A stretch of 64,000 bases of DNA from Domibacillus tundrae (GCF_000970675.1 NZ_LAJA01000011.1:19972-83971); one strand, 5' to 3'; counted from the first letter of the stretch, positions 42,520-50,941 are shown. The notes: generated by a model from the letters alone, not told the origin. Numbers and translations are program-made.

Positions 42520-43083
42520 ATGAATTTGCAGGAATGGTTTGAAAAAGGACTGACACCTGAGGAGTATATACATGATATGTCGGATCATAAGGGAAATCTT
42601 CTCCATGTACTGAAGAATTTTCATTTGTCCGGTGAAGAAGCTTCGCTCATCACCAAGCTGAGGGAAGCGAATTGGCGTGTCGTTGTATTAACGGAAGACT
42701 GGTGTGGTGACGCGATGGTGAATGTGCCGATCTTGCTTGCGATAGCGAAAGCAGCGGATATGGATGTCCGGCTTTTGCACCGGGATGAAAATCTTGAGTT
42801 GATGGATCAATATTTGACAAATGGCACATCACGGGCCATTCCGATTTTTATTTTTATAGATAAAGAGGGACATGAGCAGGCCGTCTGGGGACCACGTGCG
42901 CCAGCTGTACAAGAAATGGTAACGAATTACCGCTCCTCGCTTCCGCCGCGTGATCATGAAAAATTTGAAGAAAAAAGCCGTGAGATGATTGAAAAGCTGA
43001 CGGAAACATATCGGACGGACGAATCGATCTGGCAGGAAATCTACCAGAGCATCAAAACAACGATGGCGGAACGATTATATTAA
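42520..43083 (+). CDS. thioredoxin-family protein with single-cysteine WCGD site
   Basis: The 187-residue protein has a thioredoxin-like core with the strand VVVLTEDWCGD, a conserved cis-proline position in SRAIPIFIFID, and a helical C-terminal extension. In the usual WCxxC site the second cysteine is absent, so it cannot act as an ordinary dithiol oxidoreductase. The family is widespread in Bacillaceae and has no assigned function. It is the first gene of a pair with dagK, 22 bp apart. Confidence 0.8.
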   Translation: MNLQEWFEKGLTPEEYIHDMSDHKGNLLHVLKNFHLSGEEASLITKLREANWRVVVLTEDWCGDAMVNVPILLAIAKAADMDVRLLHRDENLELMDQYLTNGTSRAIPIFIFIDKEGHEQAVWGPRAPAVQEMVTNYRSSLPPRDHEKFEEKSREMIEKLTETYRTDESIWQEIYQSIKTTMAERLY

Positions 43084-43105
43084 TAGCAGAAAGACTGGGA
43101 TAAAG

Positions 43106-44023
43106 ATGACGAAACGAGCACGAATTATTTATAATCCAACATCTGGGCGTGAACTATTCCGCAAGCATTTACCGGAAGCGCTAGAAAAACTTGAAAAAGC
43201 CGGTTATGAAACGTCTGCGCATGCGACAACGGGTGAAGGCGATGCAACATATGCCGCACGGATCGCAGCGGAACGAAAATTTGACGTTGTGATTGCGGCG
43301 GGCGGTGACGGGACATTAAATGAAGTTGTAAATGGTCTTGCCGGACAAGAGCACCGGCCGAAATTCGGTGTGATTCCAATGGGCACAACGAATGACTTTG
43401 CCCGTGCGCTGCACATCCCGCGAGACATTCAAGGCGCGATTGATGTCATTACAGCTGGCGAAACGATTCCGGTTGATGTCGGACGGATGAATGACCGTTA
43501 TTTCATTAACATTGCTGGCGGCGGCCGGCTGACCGAGTTGACGTATGAAGTGCCGAGTAAGCTGAAAACGATGCTGGGCCAGCTGGCGTATTATTTAAAA
43601 GGAATTGAAATGCTGCCGTCGATCAAGCCGACAGATGTGAGGATTGAATATGACGACCGTGTATTTGAAGGTGAATCGCTTTTGTTTTTAATTGGTTTGA
43701 CGAACTCCGTGGGCGGTTTTGAAAAACTTGCACCGGATTCATCGGTTAATGACGGGCTGTTTACGCTCATCATCTTGAAAAAAACAAACCTGGCTGAATT
43801 TATCCGGATTGTCGGCCTTGCACTGCGAGGGGATCATTTAAACGATCCACACGTTGTTTACACGAAAGCAAGACGGATTCACGTTCAGTCCAGTCACCCA
43901 ATGCTCATTAATCTCGATGGTGAACTTGGCGGGGAAATACCGGCTGATTTTGAAAACTTGTACCGCCATATTGACGTTTTTGCGCCAATAGAAAAGCTTC
44001 GTCCACAAGATCGAATTTATTAA
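43106..44023 (+). CDS. dagK: diacylglycerol kinase (soluble type)
   Basis: DagK phosphorylates diacylglycerol released by lipoteichoic acid synthesis, returning it to phospholipid synthesis. The 305-residue protein has the lipid-kinase catalytic loop IAAGGDGTLNEV, the GTTNDFAR segment and the C-terminal LDGE motif. In B. subtilis dagK lies close to gatCAB and yefA (rlmCD), and here those genes flank it at a distance. Confidence 0.94.
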   Translation: MTKRARIIYNPTSGRELFRKHLPEALEKLEKAGYETSAHATTGEGDATYAARIAAERKFDVVIAAGGDGTLNEVVNGLAGQEHRPKFGVIPMGTTNDFARALHIPRDIQGAIDVITAGETIPVDVGRMNDRYFINIAGGGRLTELTYEVPSKLKTMLGQLAYYLKGIEMLPSIKPTDVRIEYDDRVFEGESLLFLIGLTNSVGGFEKLAPDSSVNDGLFTLIILKKTNLAEFIRIVGLALRGDHLNDPHVVYTKARRIHVQSSHPMLINLDGELGGEIPADFENLYRHIDVFAPIEKLRPQDRIY

Positions 44024-44031
44024 CACTCAGG

Positions 44032-44060
44032 CTGCTTCGGATTCACCGAAGCGGTTTTTT
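44032..44060 (+). terminator. intrinsic terminator after dagK
   Basis: CTGCTTCGG / CCGAAGCGG stem (one G-U) followed by six T. Confidence 0.8.
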
Positions 44061-44099
44061 ATTGAAAAAGTATTTCGGAAGGCGAAAAATATGCTACAA

Positions 44100-44117
44100 T
44101 AGTTACCTAGGAAACTA
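44100..44117 (+). promoter_or_regulatory. palindromic operator of the marR-MFS pair
   Basis: TAGTTACCTAGGAAACTA is an 18-bp near-perfect palindrome with CCTAGG at its centre. It starts at the last base of a TACAAT -10 box and ends 12 bp before the regulator start codon. It is the expected size and place for a MarR autorepressor site. Confidence 0.6.
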
Positions 44118-44129
44118 ATGGGGGACAGG

Positions 44130-44558
44130 ATGGAGACTCATACATTATTTCATACTATTCATCAGCTATCGCGTCAGCTGACAAAACAAGTTAACGATAC
44201 GCTGCAGCCATTCGGATTATACAGTGCGCAGTGGGCTGTGTTATTCGTTTTGAAGACAAAAGGGCAAATGTCACAATCGGCATTATGTGAGTATCTTGCT
44301 GTTGAGGCACCGCCAATGACGCGGACGATTCAGAGGTTGGCGAAGCAAGGATACGTCGGGCAAACGCCGGGTGAAGATAAGCGGGTGAAAGTGATTCATT
44401 TAACAGAAAAAGCGCAGCAGGCTTATCCAGAATGGGAACGAGCTGTTTTATCGATGAACGACCGGCTGTTAGAGTGTGTGCCTGAAGAACAGCGTGTTTT
44501 CATGCAGTCACTGCTTAATGAGTGGCTTGGAAAGATGAAAGGGGATTTACATGAATAA
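44130..44558 (+). CDS. MarR-family transcriptional regulator
   Basis: The 142-residue protein has the winged-helix domain of MarR regulators, with recognition region SQSALCEYLAVEAPPMTRTI and wing GEDKRVKVI. The ATG at 44130 is preferred because GGGGGA lies 4-9 bp upstream; an in-frame ATG at 44118 would overlap that site. It overlaps the next gene, an MFS exporter, by 8 bp and probably represses both through the palindrome upstream. Confidence 0.88.
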   Translation: METHTLFHTIHQLSRQLTKQVNDTLQPFGLYSAQWAVLFVLKTKGQMSQSALCEYLAVEAPPMTRTIQRLAKQGYVGQTPGEDKRVKVIHLTEKAQQAYPEWERAVLSMNDRLLECVPEEQRVFMQSLLNEWLGKMKGDLHE

Positions 44559-45738
44559 ACCAGCGTTATGGACGAAAGACTTTATCGGAATTTCACTGAC
44601 AAACTTTTTCTTATTTATGACATTTTATTTTTTACTCGTGACATTGCCAGTTTACGTTTTGAATGAATTGAACGGAACAGAGACTGAAGCGGGACTAGCG
44701 ACGACGGTCTTTTTAATTTCTGCGATTTTAATTCGGTTTATTTCTGGACAGTGGGTGGAGCATTTTGGTAAAAAAAATGTGTTAATCGCTTCACTTGCTT
44801 TATTTCTTGTGGCAACCATTATTTATCCGGTTGTGAGCGGACTAAGTACGCTTTTAGTGCTCCGCTTTTTCCATGGTATCGGGTTCGGAATGGCAACAAC
44901 GGCTGCCGGCGCGATTGTAGCAGATATTATTCCGAATTCACGCCGTGGAGAAGGAATGGGTTATTACGTTATGTCCATGAATTTGGCGATGGCGATCGGA
45001 CCATTTGCGGGTCTTGCGATTATGAACGAATGGGGAATCCATGCAGGTTTTATTGTCTGCATGCTCGTCGCCTTGATTGCGCTCCTCATTAGCTTTTCGC
45101 TGAAAAAAGACATAATAGCATTGGGAGAACCGGTCGTTCCGTTCAAGCTGGATTTGTCACCGGGCAATTTAATTGAAAAATCCGCTTTGCCGATCGCGCT
45201 GACCGGCACATTTTTTGCGATTGTATATGCAGCGATTTTGTCGTTTGTGTCTGTGTATGCTGAGGAGCTGCATATTGGCGCAGCGGCAGGGTTCTTTTTT
45301 GTCGTGTATGCCGTTGTCATTGTGTTGTCACGTCCATTTACCGGCCGCTGGTTTGACCAGTACGGAGCGAATGTGATCGTCTATCCGTCCATTGTATTAT
45401 TTGCGGCGGGGCTTCTTCTGTTAAGCCAGGCTGGCGGTGCGGGACTCTTTTTAATTGCGGCAGGTGTAATCGGGCTTGGCTGGGGTACCTTGTTTCCAGG
45501 TTTTCAAACGATTGCGATCTCTAAAGCAAGGCCTGAGAAAAAAGCACTTGCCACGGCGACGTTTTTATCGCTGTTTGACCTTGGAATCGGCTTCGGCTCC
45601 TTTGTGATGGGCGCTGTCGCTGCTGGTCTCGGCTTTAAAATGCTTTATGCGGCGTGCGCTGTTTACGTTCTCGCTGGTGTGATTGTTTATTATTTTGTAC
45701 AGAAAAATAAAACAGAACCCGGGCATTCTTCTCAATAA
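44551..45738 (+). CDS. MFS transporter, probable drug exporter
   Basis: The 395-residue protein has about 12 membrane segments and the MFS motif A-like loop SGQWVEHFGKKNVLI between helices 2 and 3. The coupling to a MarR repressor suggests export of a toxic compound that the repressor senses. No close functional subfamily can be named. AAAGGGG precedes the ATG. Confidence 0.88.
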   Translation: MNKPALWTKDFIGISLTNFFLFMTFYFLLVTLPVYVLNELNGTETEAGLATTVFLISAILIRFISGQWVEHFGKKNVLIASLALFLVATIIYPVVSGLSTLLVLRFFHGIGFGMATTAAGAIVADIIPNSRRGEGMGYYVMSMNLAMAIGPFAGLAIMNEWGIHAGFIVCMLVALIALLISFSLKKDIIALGEPVVPFKLDLSPGNLIEKSALPIALTGTFFAIVYAAILSFVSVYAEELHIGAAAGFFFVVYAVVIVLSRPFTGRWFDQYGANVIVYPSIVLFAAGLLLLSQAGGAGLFLIAAGVIGLGWGTLFPGFQTIAISKARPEKKALATATFLSLFDLGIGFGSFVMGAVAAGLGFKMLYAACAVYVLAGVIVYYFVQKNKTEPGHSSQ

Positions 45739-45751
45739 TTAAACGAATACA

Positions 45752-45800
45752 GCCTGGGGACATCGTCTATATTGATAAGTCGATGTCCCCAGGCTTTTTT
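45752..45800. terminator. terminator after the MFS gene
   Basis: GCCTGGGGACATCG / CGATGTCCCCAGGC perfect 14-bp stem with six T. It also lies 3' of the convergent minus-strand ATP-grasp gene. Confidence 0.9.
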
Positions 45801-45822
45801 GATTTTTTCATAGAACAGACGC

Positions 45823-46587
45823 CTACGTCACTGAATCTGTCATTTTCTTTCGGTTTTCTACGATTTGTTTCCACATTTTCCTATCGATCCGTGCGAAATC
45901 TTCCATACCTGGAGTGGTGTTCACTTCAAAAATATAAGGCTTCAGGTTTTCATCCAATCCAAGATCAACGCCGCATTCCCGGCAAGGATGATTCTTTACA
46001 ATGGTTTCTGCAGCAGCAATTGAGACCTCCATCAGTTTATTTAATATGTCCTGCTGCTCTTCTTTTTTCACTTTGAGAAAAATGAAAAATAAAAGCCGCA
46101 TCGGCATTGCGAAAGCACCGCGGCATATATTTGTTATGGCATTTTCCTCATAGGCAATAGATCCATATACGCCTCCTACAACAGGTGTACCATTTACATG
46201 CTGAACATGAACCCGAATGTTAATATGCTGTCCTCGAACCGAAACACTGTTAATGCCTTCTTGAATAATATAAGGACGTGTTCGGCCAAATCTTTCAAAA
46301 GGCTGCAATGTTTTATGAATTTCATCGATTTCCATTACCTGATCTACTTCTTTGCCTTGGAGAGAATAACCGCTCAAAGAATAAAGGTGATCTCTTTCTT
46401 TAACGAGTCTATACACCCCTCTTCCTTGCCCGGACGTATCGTGTTTAATGAATACAACAGGATAACGATTTGCAAAATCAACTAGATTTTCTTTTGTGTA
46501 TTCAACTGTGTCCGGAAGGTGTTCGTGAACAAGAGGATTGCTCTGAAGTAAACGGTACTGCTCTAGCTTGCCTAACGCGTTTTTCAT
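45823..46587 (-). CDS. YheC/YheD-type ATP-grasp protein (short form)
   Basis: The 254-residue protein is an ATP-grasp ligase of the YheC/D class, known as coat-associated in Bacillus spores. Visible motifs are the ATP loop FIKHDTSGQGRGVYRL, HINIRVHVQ and the metal-binding FEVNTTPGM near the C-terminus. It lacks the N-terminal domain of YheC/D, so it is little more than the catalytic core. The ATG at 46587 follows AAAGGAGG; a GTG nine bases upstream is less likely. It is divergent from a Mur-ligase-like gene, and both halves reappear fused in one protein at 50942-53113. Substrate unknown. Confidence 0.85.
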   Translation of the reverse strand: MKNALGKLEQYRLLQSNPLVHEHLPDTVEYTKENLVDFANRYPVVFIKHDTSGQGRGVYRLVKERDHLYSLSGYSLQGKEVDQVMEIDEIHKTLQPFERFGRTRPYIIQEGINSVSVRGQHINIRVHVQHVNGTPVVGGVYGSIAYEENAITNICRGAFAMPMRLLFFIFLKVKKEEQQDILNKLMEVSIAAAETIVKNHPCRECGVDLGLDENLKPYIFEVNTTPGMEDFARIDRKMWKQIVENRKKMTDSVT

Positions 46588-46618
46588 ATTCTGCACCTCC
46601 TTTTATCTAGTTTACTGT

Positions 46619-46645
46619 TAGATTATGCATTTCCAGCTTAACCGT
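46619..46645 (-). promoter_or_regulatory. sigma-K-like promoter of the short YheC/D gene
   Basis: On the minus strand: AC, 16-bp spacer, CATAATCTA, matching the sigma-K pattern AC-N16-CATANNNTA. It lies 32 bp before the start codon. Confidence 0.5.
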
Positions 46646-46697
46646 GTGGGTTAAGAGGCAATGGTGAGTGAAGTAAAACTAGATTTATGTACAATCA

Positions 46698-46722
46698 ACA
46701 ACCTGCCGCGAATCATATAATA
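46698..46722 (+). promoter_or_regulatory. possible sigma-K-like promoter of the Mur-ligase-like gene
   Basis: CATATAATA matches the sigma-K -10 CATANNNTA 21 bp before the start codon; the nearest AC is 14 bp upstream, shorter than usual. Confidence 0.3.
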
Positions 46723-46743
46723 AATGAAAAAAGGAGGGCAATA

Positions 46744-48129
46744 ATGGAACCAGTCCTGTTAAAAGACATCCGCAATGTGCTAGAAGGAGAGTTAATTTGT
46801 GGAACGGAAGATTGGCACATAAAAAATGCCATTGTGTATAATCGTCATACATTAGAGGCGCCGTATACACTTATTTTCTTAAACAAAAGAGAGTCCATTT
46901 ACTGGGGGCATTTGGCACAAATGACTCCTTGTGTTGTTGTAACCGATAAACCAGTAGAAGATATACGGCATTTGCTGAACAAAACAACCGTTATTCGTGT
47001 AAAAAGTGTGATCCAGTCTTATTGGACGTTTATTCACTATTACCGTTCTCTTTTCACCATTCCAGTTACGGCCATTACAGGGACATGTGGCAAAACAACA
47101 GTCAAAGAAATGATCAAGCACATATTGAGTCAGTCTTATACTGTACAGGCATCGGAAAGCAGCAAAAATGAACCGAGACGGTCTTTTCATTATCTGCTAG
47201 GCATTAATCGCCAGACCGATATGGCTGTATTTGAAACTGGATTAGGAAACATAGGTAATATCAAGCACCAATGTCTTATTTATCAGCCGACCATTGGCAT
47301 CATTACGACCATTGGTGCCCATCATTTGGATGGGTGCAAGACATTAGAAGGGTATATTGGAGCAAAGGGTGAAATCATTGAAGGGGTTGCAGAAGACGGA
47401 GCGCTGATTTTAAATGCAGATGATGAGAACATTAAGAAACTATCATTGGATTCATTCAAAGGCAGCGTGATTTATTTTAGTTTGATCAATCCGTCTGAAT
47501 TTCAGGCAGCCAATGTTTGTTACACTCAGAACGGGATGACATTTGATCTTATGCATAATGAGAAAACGTATGGTGTGTTTATCCCTGGATATGGTGAACA
47601 TCAAGTATACAATGCGTTAGCTGCAATTGCCGCTGTTCACCATATGGGAATGGACATTGGCGAAGCTTCAGGGAGACTGGCGTCATTTCAAAACATGGAA
47701 CGGCATCTGGAAGTGTCAGCCGGGATGAATGGATCCACAATTATTGATGACACATGGACAATCAATCCAACCTCTGTTGAAGCAGCATTAAAAGTGGTGG
47801 ATGAACTTGGAAAGAATAAAAAAACAATTGTGTTACTAGGTGATATTAACCGTCTTGGCGATTACGAAATAGAGTACCACCAGAAAGTAGGCAGTATGGT
47901 GGCGGAAAGAACGTTTGATACGTTAGTGACAATCGGTGAGAAAGCAAAAGAAATTGGCCGTCAGGCGTTAAGAGATGGATTTACTGGTGATGTGCACGCG
48001 TTTCAAACGGTAGAAGGCATTCTGGAAATGTTGAAAGATAAAGTAGATGAACATACGCTGCTACTCATTAAAGGGCCTATGAAAAGCCGTTCGATGATCC
48101 AATTAGCGCAGCAATTAAAAATGCTTTAA
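46744..48129 (+). CDS. MurF-like Mur ligase family protein
   Basis: The 461-residue protein has the three Mur-ligase domains: N-terminal substrate domain, central ATPase with P-loop TGTCGKTT (112-119) and probable carbamylated Lys208 in IGAKGEIIEG, and a C-terminal domain (LLGDINRLGDYEIEY). Mur ligases form an amide bond between a carboxylate and an amino acid or peptide. It differs from MurF in the loop after the P-loop (NEPRRSFHYLLGINRQ) and is not near the dcw cluster, so it is a paralogue, not the essential MurF. AAAGGAGGG precedes the ATG. Confidence 0.82.
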   Translation: MEPVLLKDIRNVLEGELICGTEDWHIKNAIVYNRHTLEAPYTLIFLNKRESIYWGHLAQMTPCVVVTDKPVEDIRHLLNKTTVIRVKSVIQSYWTFIHYYRSLFTIPVTAITGTCGKTTVKEMIKHILSQSYTVQASESSKNEPRRSFHYLLGINRQTDMAVFETGLGNIGNIKHQCLIYQPTIGIITTIGAHHLDGCKTLEGYIGAKGEIIEGVAEDGALILNADDENIKKLSLDSFKGSVIYFSLINPSEFQAANVCYTQNGMTFDLMHNEKTYGVFIPGYGEHQVYNALAAIAAVHHMGMDIGEASGRLASFQNMERHLEVSAGMNGSTIIDDTWTINPTSVEAALKVVDELGKNKKTIVLLGDINRLGDYEIEYHQKVGSMVAERTFDTLVTIGEKAKEIGRQALRDGFTGDVHAFQTVEGILEMLKDKVDEHTLLLIKGPMKSRSMIQLAQQLKML

Positions 48130-48144
48130 TCCCGGGTGTTTAGT

Positions 48145-48220
48145 ATGCCTTATTTTAAAAAAAAGAAAAAAGATGAAATGAATGGGAAACCTAGAAACAA
48201 CTACTAAGGGTTTCCCATTC
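48145..48220 (+). other. possible 20-residue lysine-rich peptide and hairpin after the Mur-like gene
   Basis: An ATG at 48145 opens a 20-codon frame (MPYFKKKKKDEMNGKPRNNY). Its 3' half overlaps a hairpin GAATGGGAAACC / GGTTTCCCATTC (48180-48220) that has no T run. No ribosome site is obvious, so the peptide is doubtful; the hairpin may be a weak terminator. Confidence 0.25.
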
Positions 48221-48277
48221 TTGTGGATGTTAGAATAAACGGTGTTCACCAGAACAAAAACGTTTTAGGAGGCACCA

Positions 48278-49186
48278 ATGAAAAAACAAATCGTCACAGC
48301 CGCTCTTGCCTCAATGGTTGCTTTATCAAGCATGACTGTCGCGGGTATTGAAGAACCAAAAGTGTATGCCGCAACTAATGTACAGAATAATCAAGCAGCC
48401 GTTGAAGCAAAAGCAGATCAGTTAATCAGCAGAGCAAAAGGATTAATCGGAAAAGCCACATACAGCACGGAAGTCTATAAAAAAACAGCCCCTTATAAAT
48501 TTTCATGTGCTACGTTCTTAAACTACATATTTGAAAAAGAAGGCGTTGATCTTGCTACGTATAATGAAAATTATATGTTGAAGCAAGGAACAGCCGTATC
48601 AAAAGCAAACTTGCAAAAAGGAGACCTTGTTTTCTTTGACAGCACTCCTGGCAATAGTGATCCGGCAAACCACGTCGGCATGTATATAGGGGATAATAAA
48701 ATTATCCATATGGCAGATTCTAAACAAAATATTGTCATCTCTGATTTGAGCAAAGCGTATTACCGGGACAATTATGCAGGGGCCAGACGAGTGCTGCCGA
48801 CACTGATGTCAGCAAGTCCGGCCACAAAAGGGGACAAGGTTGTCGCTTCTGCATACAGCTTGAAGAACAGCTCACAGTCATCCTCTTTAACGAATGCTAG
48901 TTTTGTAAACCGTGTATTCCAAAACAATGGGGTTCAGCTGGGGGCAGCGACTGTAAGTGAACAAATGAAGAAGGGGACCTACGTTTCCAGAAGCCAGCTG
49001 AAAAAAGGCGATATTGTCTTTTTTAATAGCACGAAAGGATCAACCAAACCCACTATGGCAGCCATTTATGCCGGCGACCATCGACTGGTGATGAAGACGT
49101 CAGAAGGCGTGAGTTCGCGGGTTATATTCGTTGATTGGTATGATCAGCATTATTTAACGGCCAGACGCGTCCTAGCTGGAAACTAA
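48278..49186 (+). CDS. secreted NlpC/P60 protein with a second, degenerate domain
   Basis: The 302-residue protein has a Sec signal peptide (cleavage expected after VYA, residue 31). It is followed by two tandem NlpC/P60-like domains. The first keeps Cys77 (FSCATF) and His132 (NHVGMYIGD), as needed for a gamma-D-glutamyl endopeptidase. In the second the aligned positions are Asn206 (TNASF) and Met260 (TMAAIYAGD), so it should be inactive and may serve for binding or regulation. AGGAGG precedes the ATG. Confidence 0.85.
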   Translation: MKKQIVTAALASMVALSSMTVAGIEEPKVYAATNVQNNQAAVEAKADQLISRAKGLIGKATYSTEVYKKTAPYKFSCATFLNYIFEKEGVDLATYNENYMLKQGTAVSKANLQKGDLVFFDSTPGNSDPANHVGMYIGDNKIIHMADSKQNIVISDLSKAYYRDNYAGARRVLPTLMSASPATKGDKVVASAYSLKNSSQSSSLTNASFVNRVFQNNGVQLGAATVSEQMKKGTYVSRSQLKKGDIVFFNSTKGSTKPTMAAIYAGDHRLVMKTSEGVSSRVIFVDWYDQHYLTARRVLAGN

Positions 49187-49373
49187 GAGATAAAGACTTG
49201 CGACGCTTTGCCAAAACAGTATAGTCAAGTAAATGATTTATAAAGCAGCCCTGTGCTGCTTTTTTTTTTGCCTGAAATGGTTAAGGCAGGGCGAATGACC
49301 ATTCAAAATTCCAGGCAGGTCATACCTTATATAGAAACTTGAATGCCGCTTAAAAATAGGGAGGGTACGTTTC

Positions 49374-50597
49374 GTGAAAACCATAGTATTTATCGGATTA
49401 AATAAATCAGGTTCCAGCAGAGAAGCAGTGAAAGCAGCCGAAAAATCAGGGTATTTCACGGTGGTTTTTACAAACAGAGAACGGCAGCTGGAGCAGCGAG
49501 AAGAATATCCGGATGTGCATGAACTCGTTTTATTGGATATAAAAGATATCCCCGCATTAAAAGAACAAATTAAGTCATTGCAGCATAGAGGACATGACAT
49601 TAAAGCCATCACCAGTTTTGTTGATCAGCATGTTCATACAGCTTCCGTGTTAGCAGATGAATTTTGCCACAACTATTTATCGACGGATGCCATTTTTATT
49701 ATGGAAAATAAAGAAGAAACACGAAGCTATCTTTCGCATCAGCCGTATACGCCAGCATTTTTACTCGTAGAAAAAAACACCCCCACTTCATCCATCACCT
49801 TCCCGGATCACTTAACGTATCCTGTTATGGTCAAATGTCCTAAATCAACCGGCTCAAAAGATGTTATTTTTGCAGAAGAAGAAGAAGAGTTAAAAAGAAG
49901 CATAGTAAAATTAAAAGACAAATATCCCGAAGAAACGCTGATTGTTGAAGAATACATTGATGGGGAACAATATTTAGTTGAAGTAATTGTATTTAAAGGA
50001 CAAATAATGATCGCAGCCATTATCGAGCAGGAAATTACGAAAGGGAAGCGGTTTATTGTGACGGGGTACGGGGTGCTGGCCAATGTTGCGCCAGAAATAG
50101 AAGAAAGTATTCAAGAGATCATCCACTCCATCGTTACTTCTTTAAACATTCAAAATGGGGCTTTTCATCTTGAATTAAGACGCACAGATAATGGATGGAA
50201 GCTGATCGAGATCAATCCGAGGATTTCCGGCGGTGCGATGAATAAAATGATTCAAGCGGCCTTTGGCTACAGCTTAGTAGAGGAAACACTCAAAATTTTG
50301 ACAGGAGAAACGCCTTCTTTAGAAAAGAAAACCAATTATTTTGTGTTTACACAGCATGTGATTGTCGGCCAAAAAGGCATATTAGAAAAAGTAACAGGGA
50401 AAAACAGAGCAGCAAAATGTCCGAACGTCGCGGAAGTGTATGTAAAACCGAAAAAAGGCACACTGCTTATCCCGCCGTTGTCAATGGGGCATCGATATGC
50501 GTATGTCATCGCGACAGGCAAAACGATGCAGGAAGCAGCAATGTTCGCAAAGAAAGCAGCTCGGGAAATTCAATTTTATTTAAGAGAAGAACAATAA
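49374..50597 (+). CDS. ATP-grasp protein, L-amino-acid-ligase-like
   Basis: The 407-residue protein has the full ATP-grasp plan: N-terminal Rossmann-like domain (KTIVFIGLNKSGSS), ATP lysines in YPVMVKCPKSTGSKDVIF and LIVEEYIDGEQYLVEV, and the catalytic LIEINPRISGGAM. This layout is shared by L-amino acid alpha-ligases such as YwfE/BacD and by biotin-carboxylase-like enzymes. A dipeptide or amino-acid conjugate is the likely product, by family. GTG start at 49374 behind GGGAGGG. Its stop codon is included in the duplicated terminator at 50595-50629. Confidence 0.82.
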   Translation: MKTIVFIGLNKSGSSREAVKAAEKSGYFTVVFTNRERQLEQREEYPDVHELVLLDIKDIPALKEQIKSLQHRGHDIKAITSFVDQHVHTASVLADEFCHNYLSTDAIFIMENKEETRSYLSHQPYTPAFLLVEKNTPTSSITFPDHLTYPVMVKCPKSTGSKDVIFAEEEEELKRSIVKLKDKYPEETLIVEEYIDGEQYLVEVIVFKGQIMIAAIIEQEITKGKRFIVTGYGVLANVAPEIEESIQEIIHSIVTSLNIQNGAFHLELRRTDNGWKLIEINPRISGGAMNKMIQAAFGYSLVEETLKILTGETPSLEKKTNYFVFTQHVIVGQKGILEKVTGKNRAAKCPNVAEVYVKPKKGTLLIPPLSMGHRYAYVIATGKTMQEAAMFAKKAAREIQFYLREEQ

Positions 50598-50629
50598 CGA
50601 CAAGCCCATTTTATATGGGCTTGTCGTTT
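50595..50629 (+). repeat. left copy of duplicated terminator hairpin (copy B)
   Basis: A 35-bp segment, including the TAA stop of the preceding gene, is repeated at 50801-50835 with one mismatch. It contains the stem ACGACAAGCCC / GGGCTTGTCGT, but the T run is cut by the inserted element. Confidence 0.9.
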
Positions 50630-50800
50630 CAGAGTGTAGACAAATAAACCCTTTTGTCAGCGCATTTGATTTTTCTTATTCATCATTGATCTTTGGTGAT
50701 GGCAGTTTAGGGCTTTCTGATTGGAGCCGAAAAGCGAAGTCCTTTTTGCTTCACCTATCGGCCCTTTCAAAAAAAGACTGGCGACTTTGTCGACAGCCTG
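50630..50800 (-). mobile_element. 171-bp non-autonomous element flanked by duplicated terminator (copy B)
   Basis: It has the same ends as the 523-bp element at 33132-33654, in inverted orientation: CAGAGTGTAGACAAA at the left and the complement of CAGGCTGTCGACAAA at the right. It lacks the GC-rich middle; the joint falls at CGCTTT/TCGGCT. No coding capacity. A 35-bp direct duplication flanks it. Confidence 0.85.
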
Positions 50801-50836
50801 TAACGACAAGCCCATTTTATACGGGCTTGTCGTTTT
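50801..50836 (+). terminator. right copy of duplicated terminator (copy B)
   Basis: Stem ACGACAAGCCC / GGGCTTGTCGT followed by five T. It is the complete member of the pair and presumably the original terminator of the ATP-grasp gene. Confidence 0.88.
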
Positions 50837-50876
50837 TATATGGAAAAAGAACGATCAAAAAAAGAAACTCCTCCCC

Positions 50877-50916
50877 AAAAAACATAGAGTTCTAAGAAGG
50901 ACAAAGAACTCTATGT
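50877..50916 (-). terminator. terminator of the ATP-grasp/Mur fusion gene
   Basis: ACATAGAGTTCT / AGAACTCTATGT stem; on the minus strand it is followed by six T. Confidence 0.85.
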
Positions 50917-50941
50917 GCTGCCTGCATCGGAGGGCGTCGTT

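Noticed and set aside
49320..49345. Sigma-K -10 (CATACCTTA) before the L-amino-acid-ligase-like gene
   Set aside because: No AC at 15-17 bp upstream, so the match is only to the -10.
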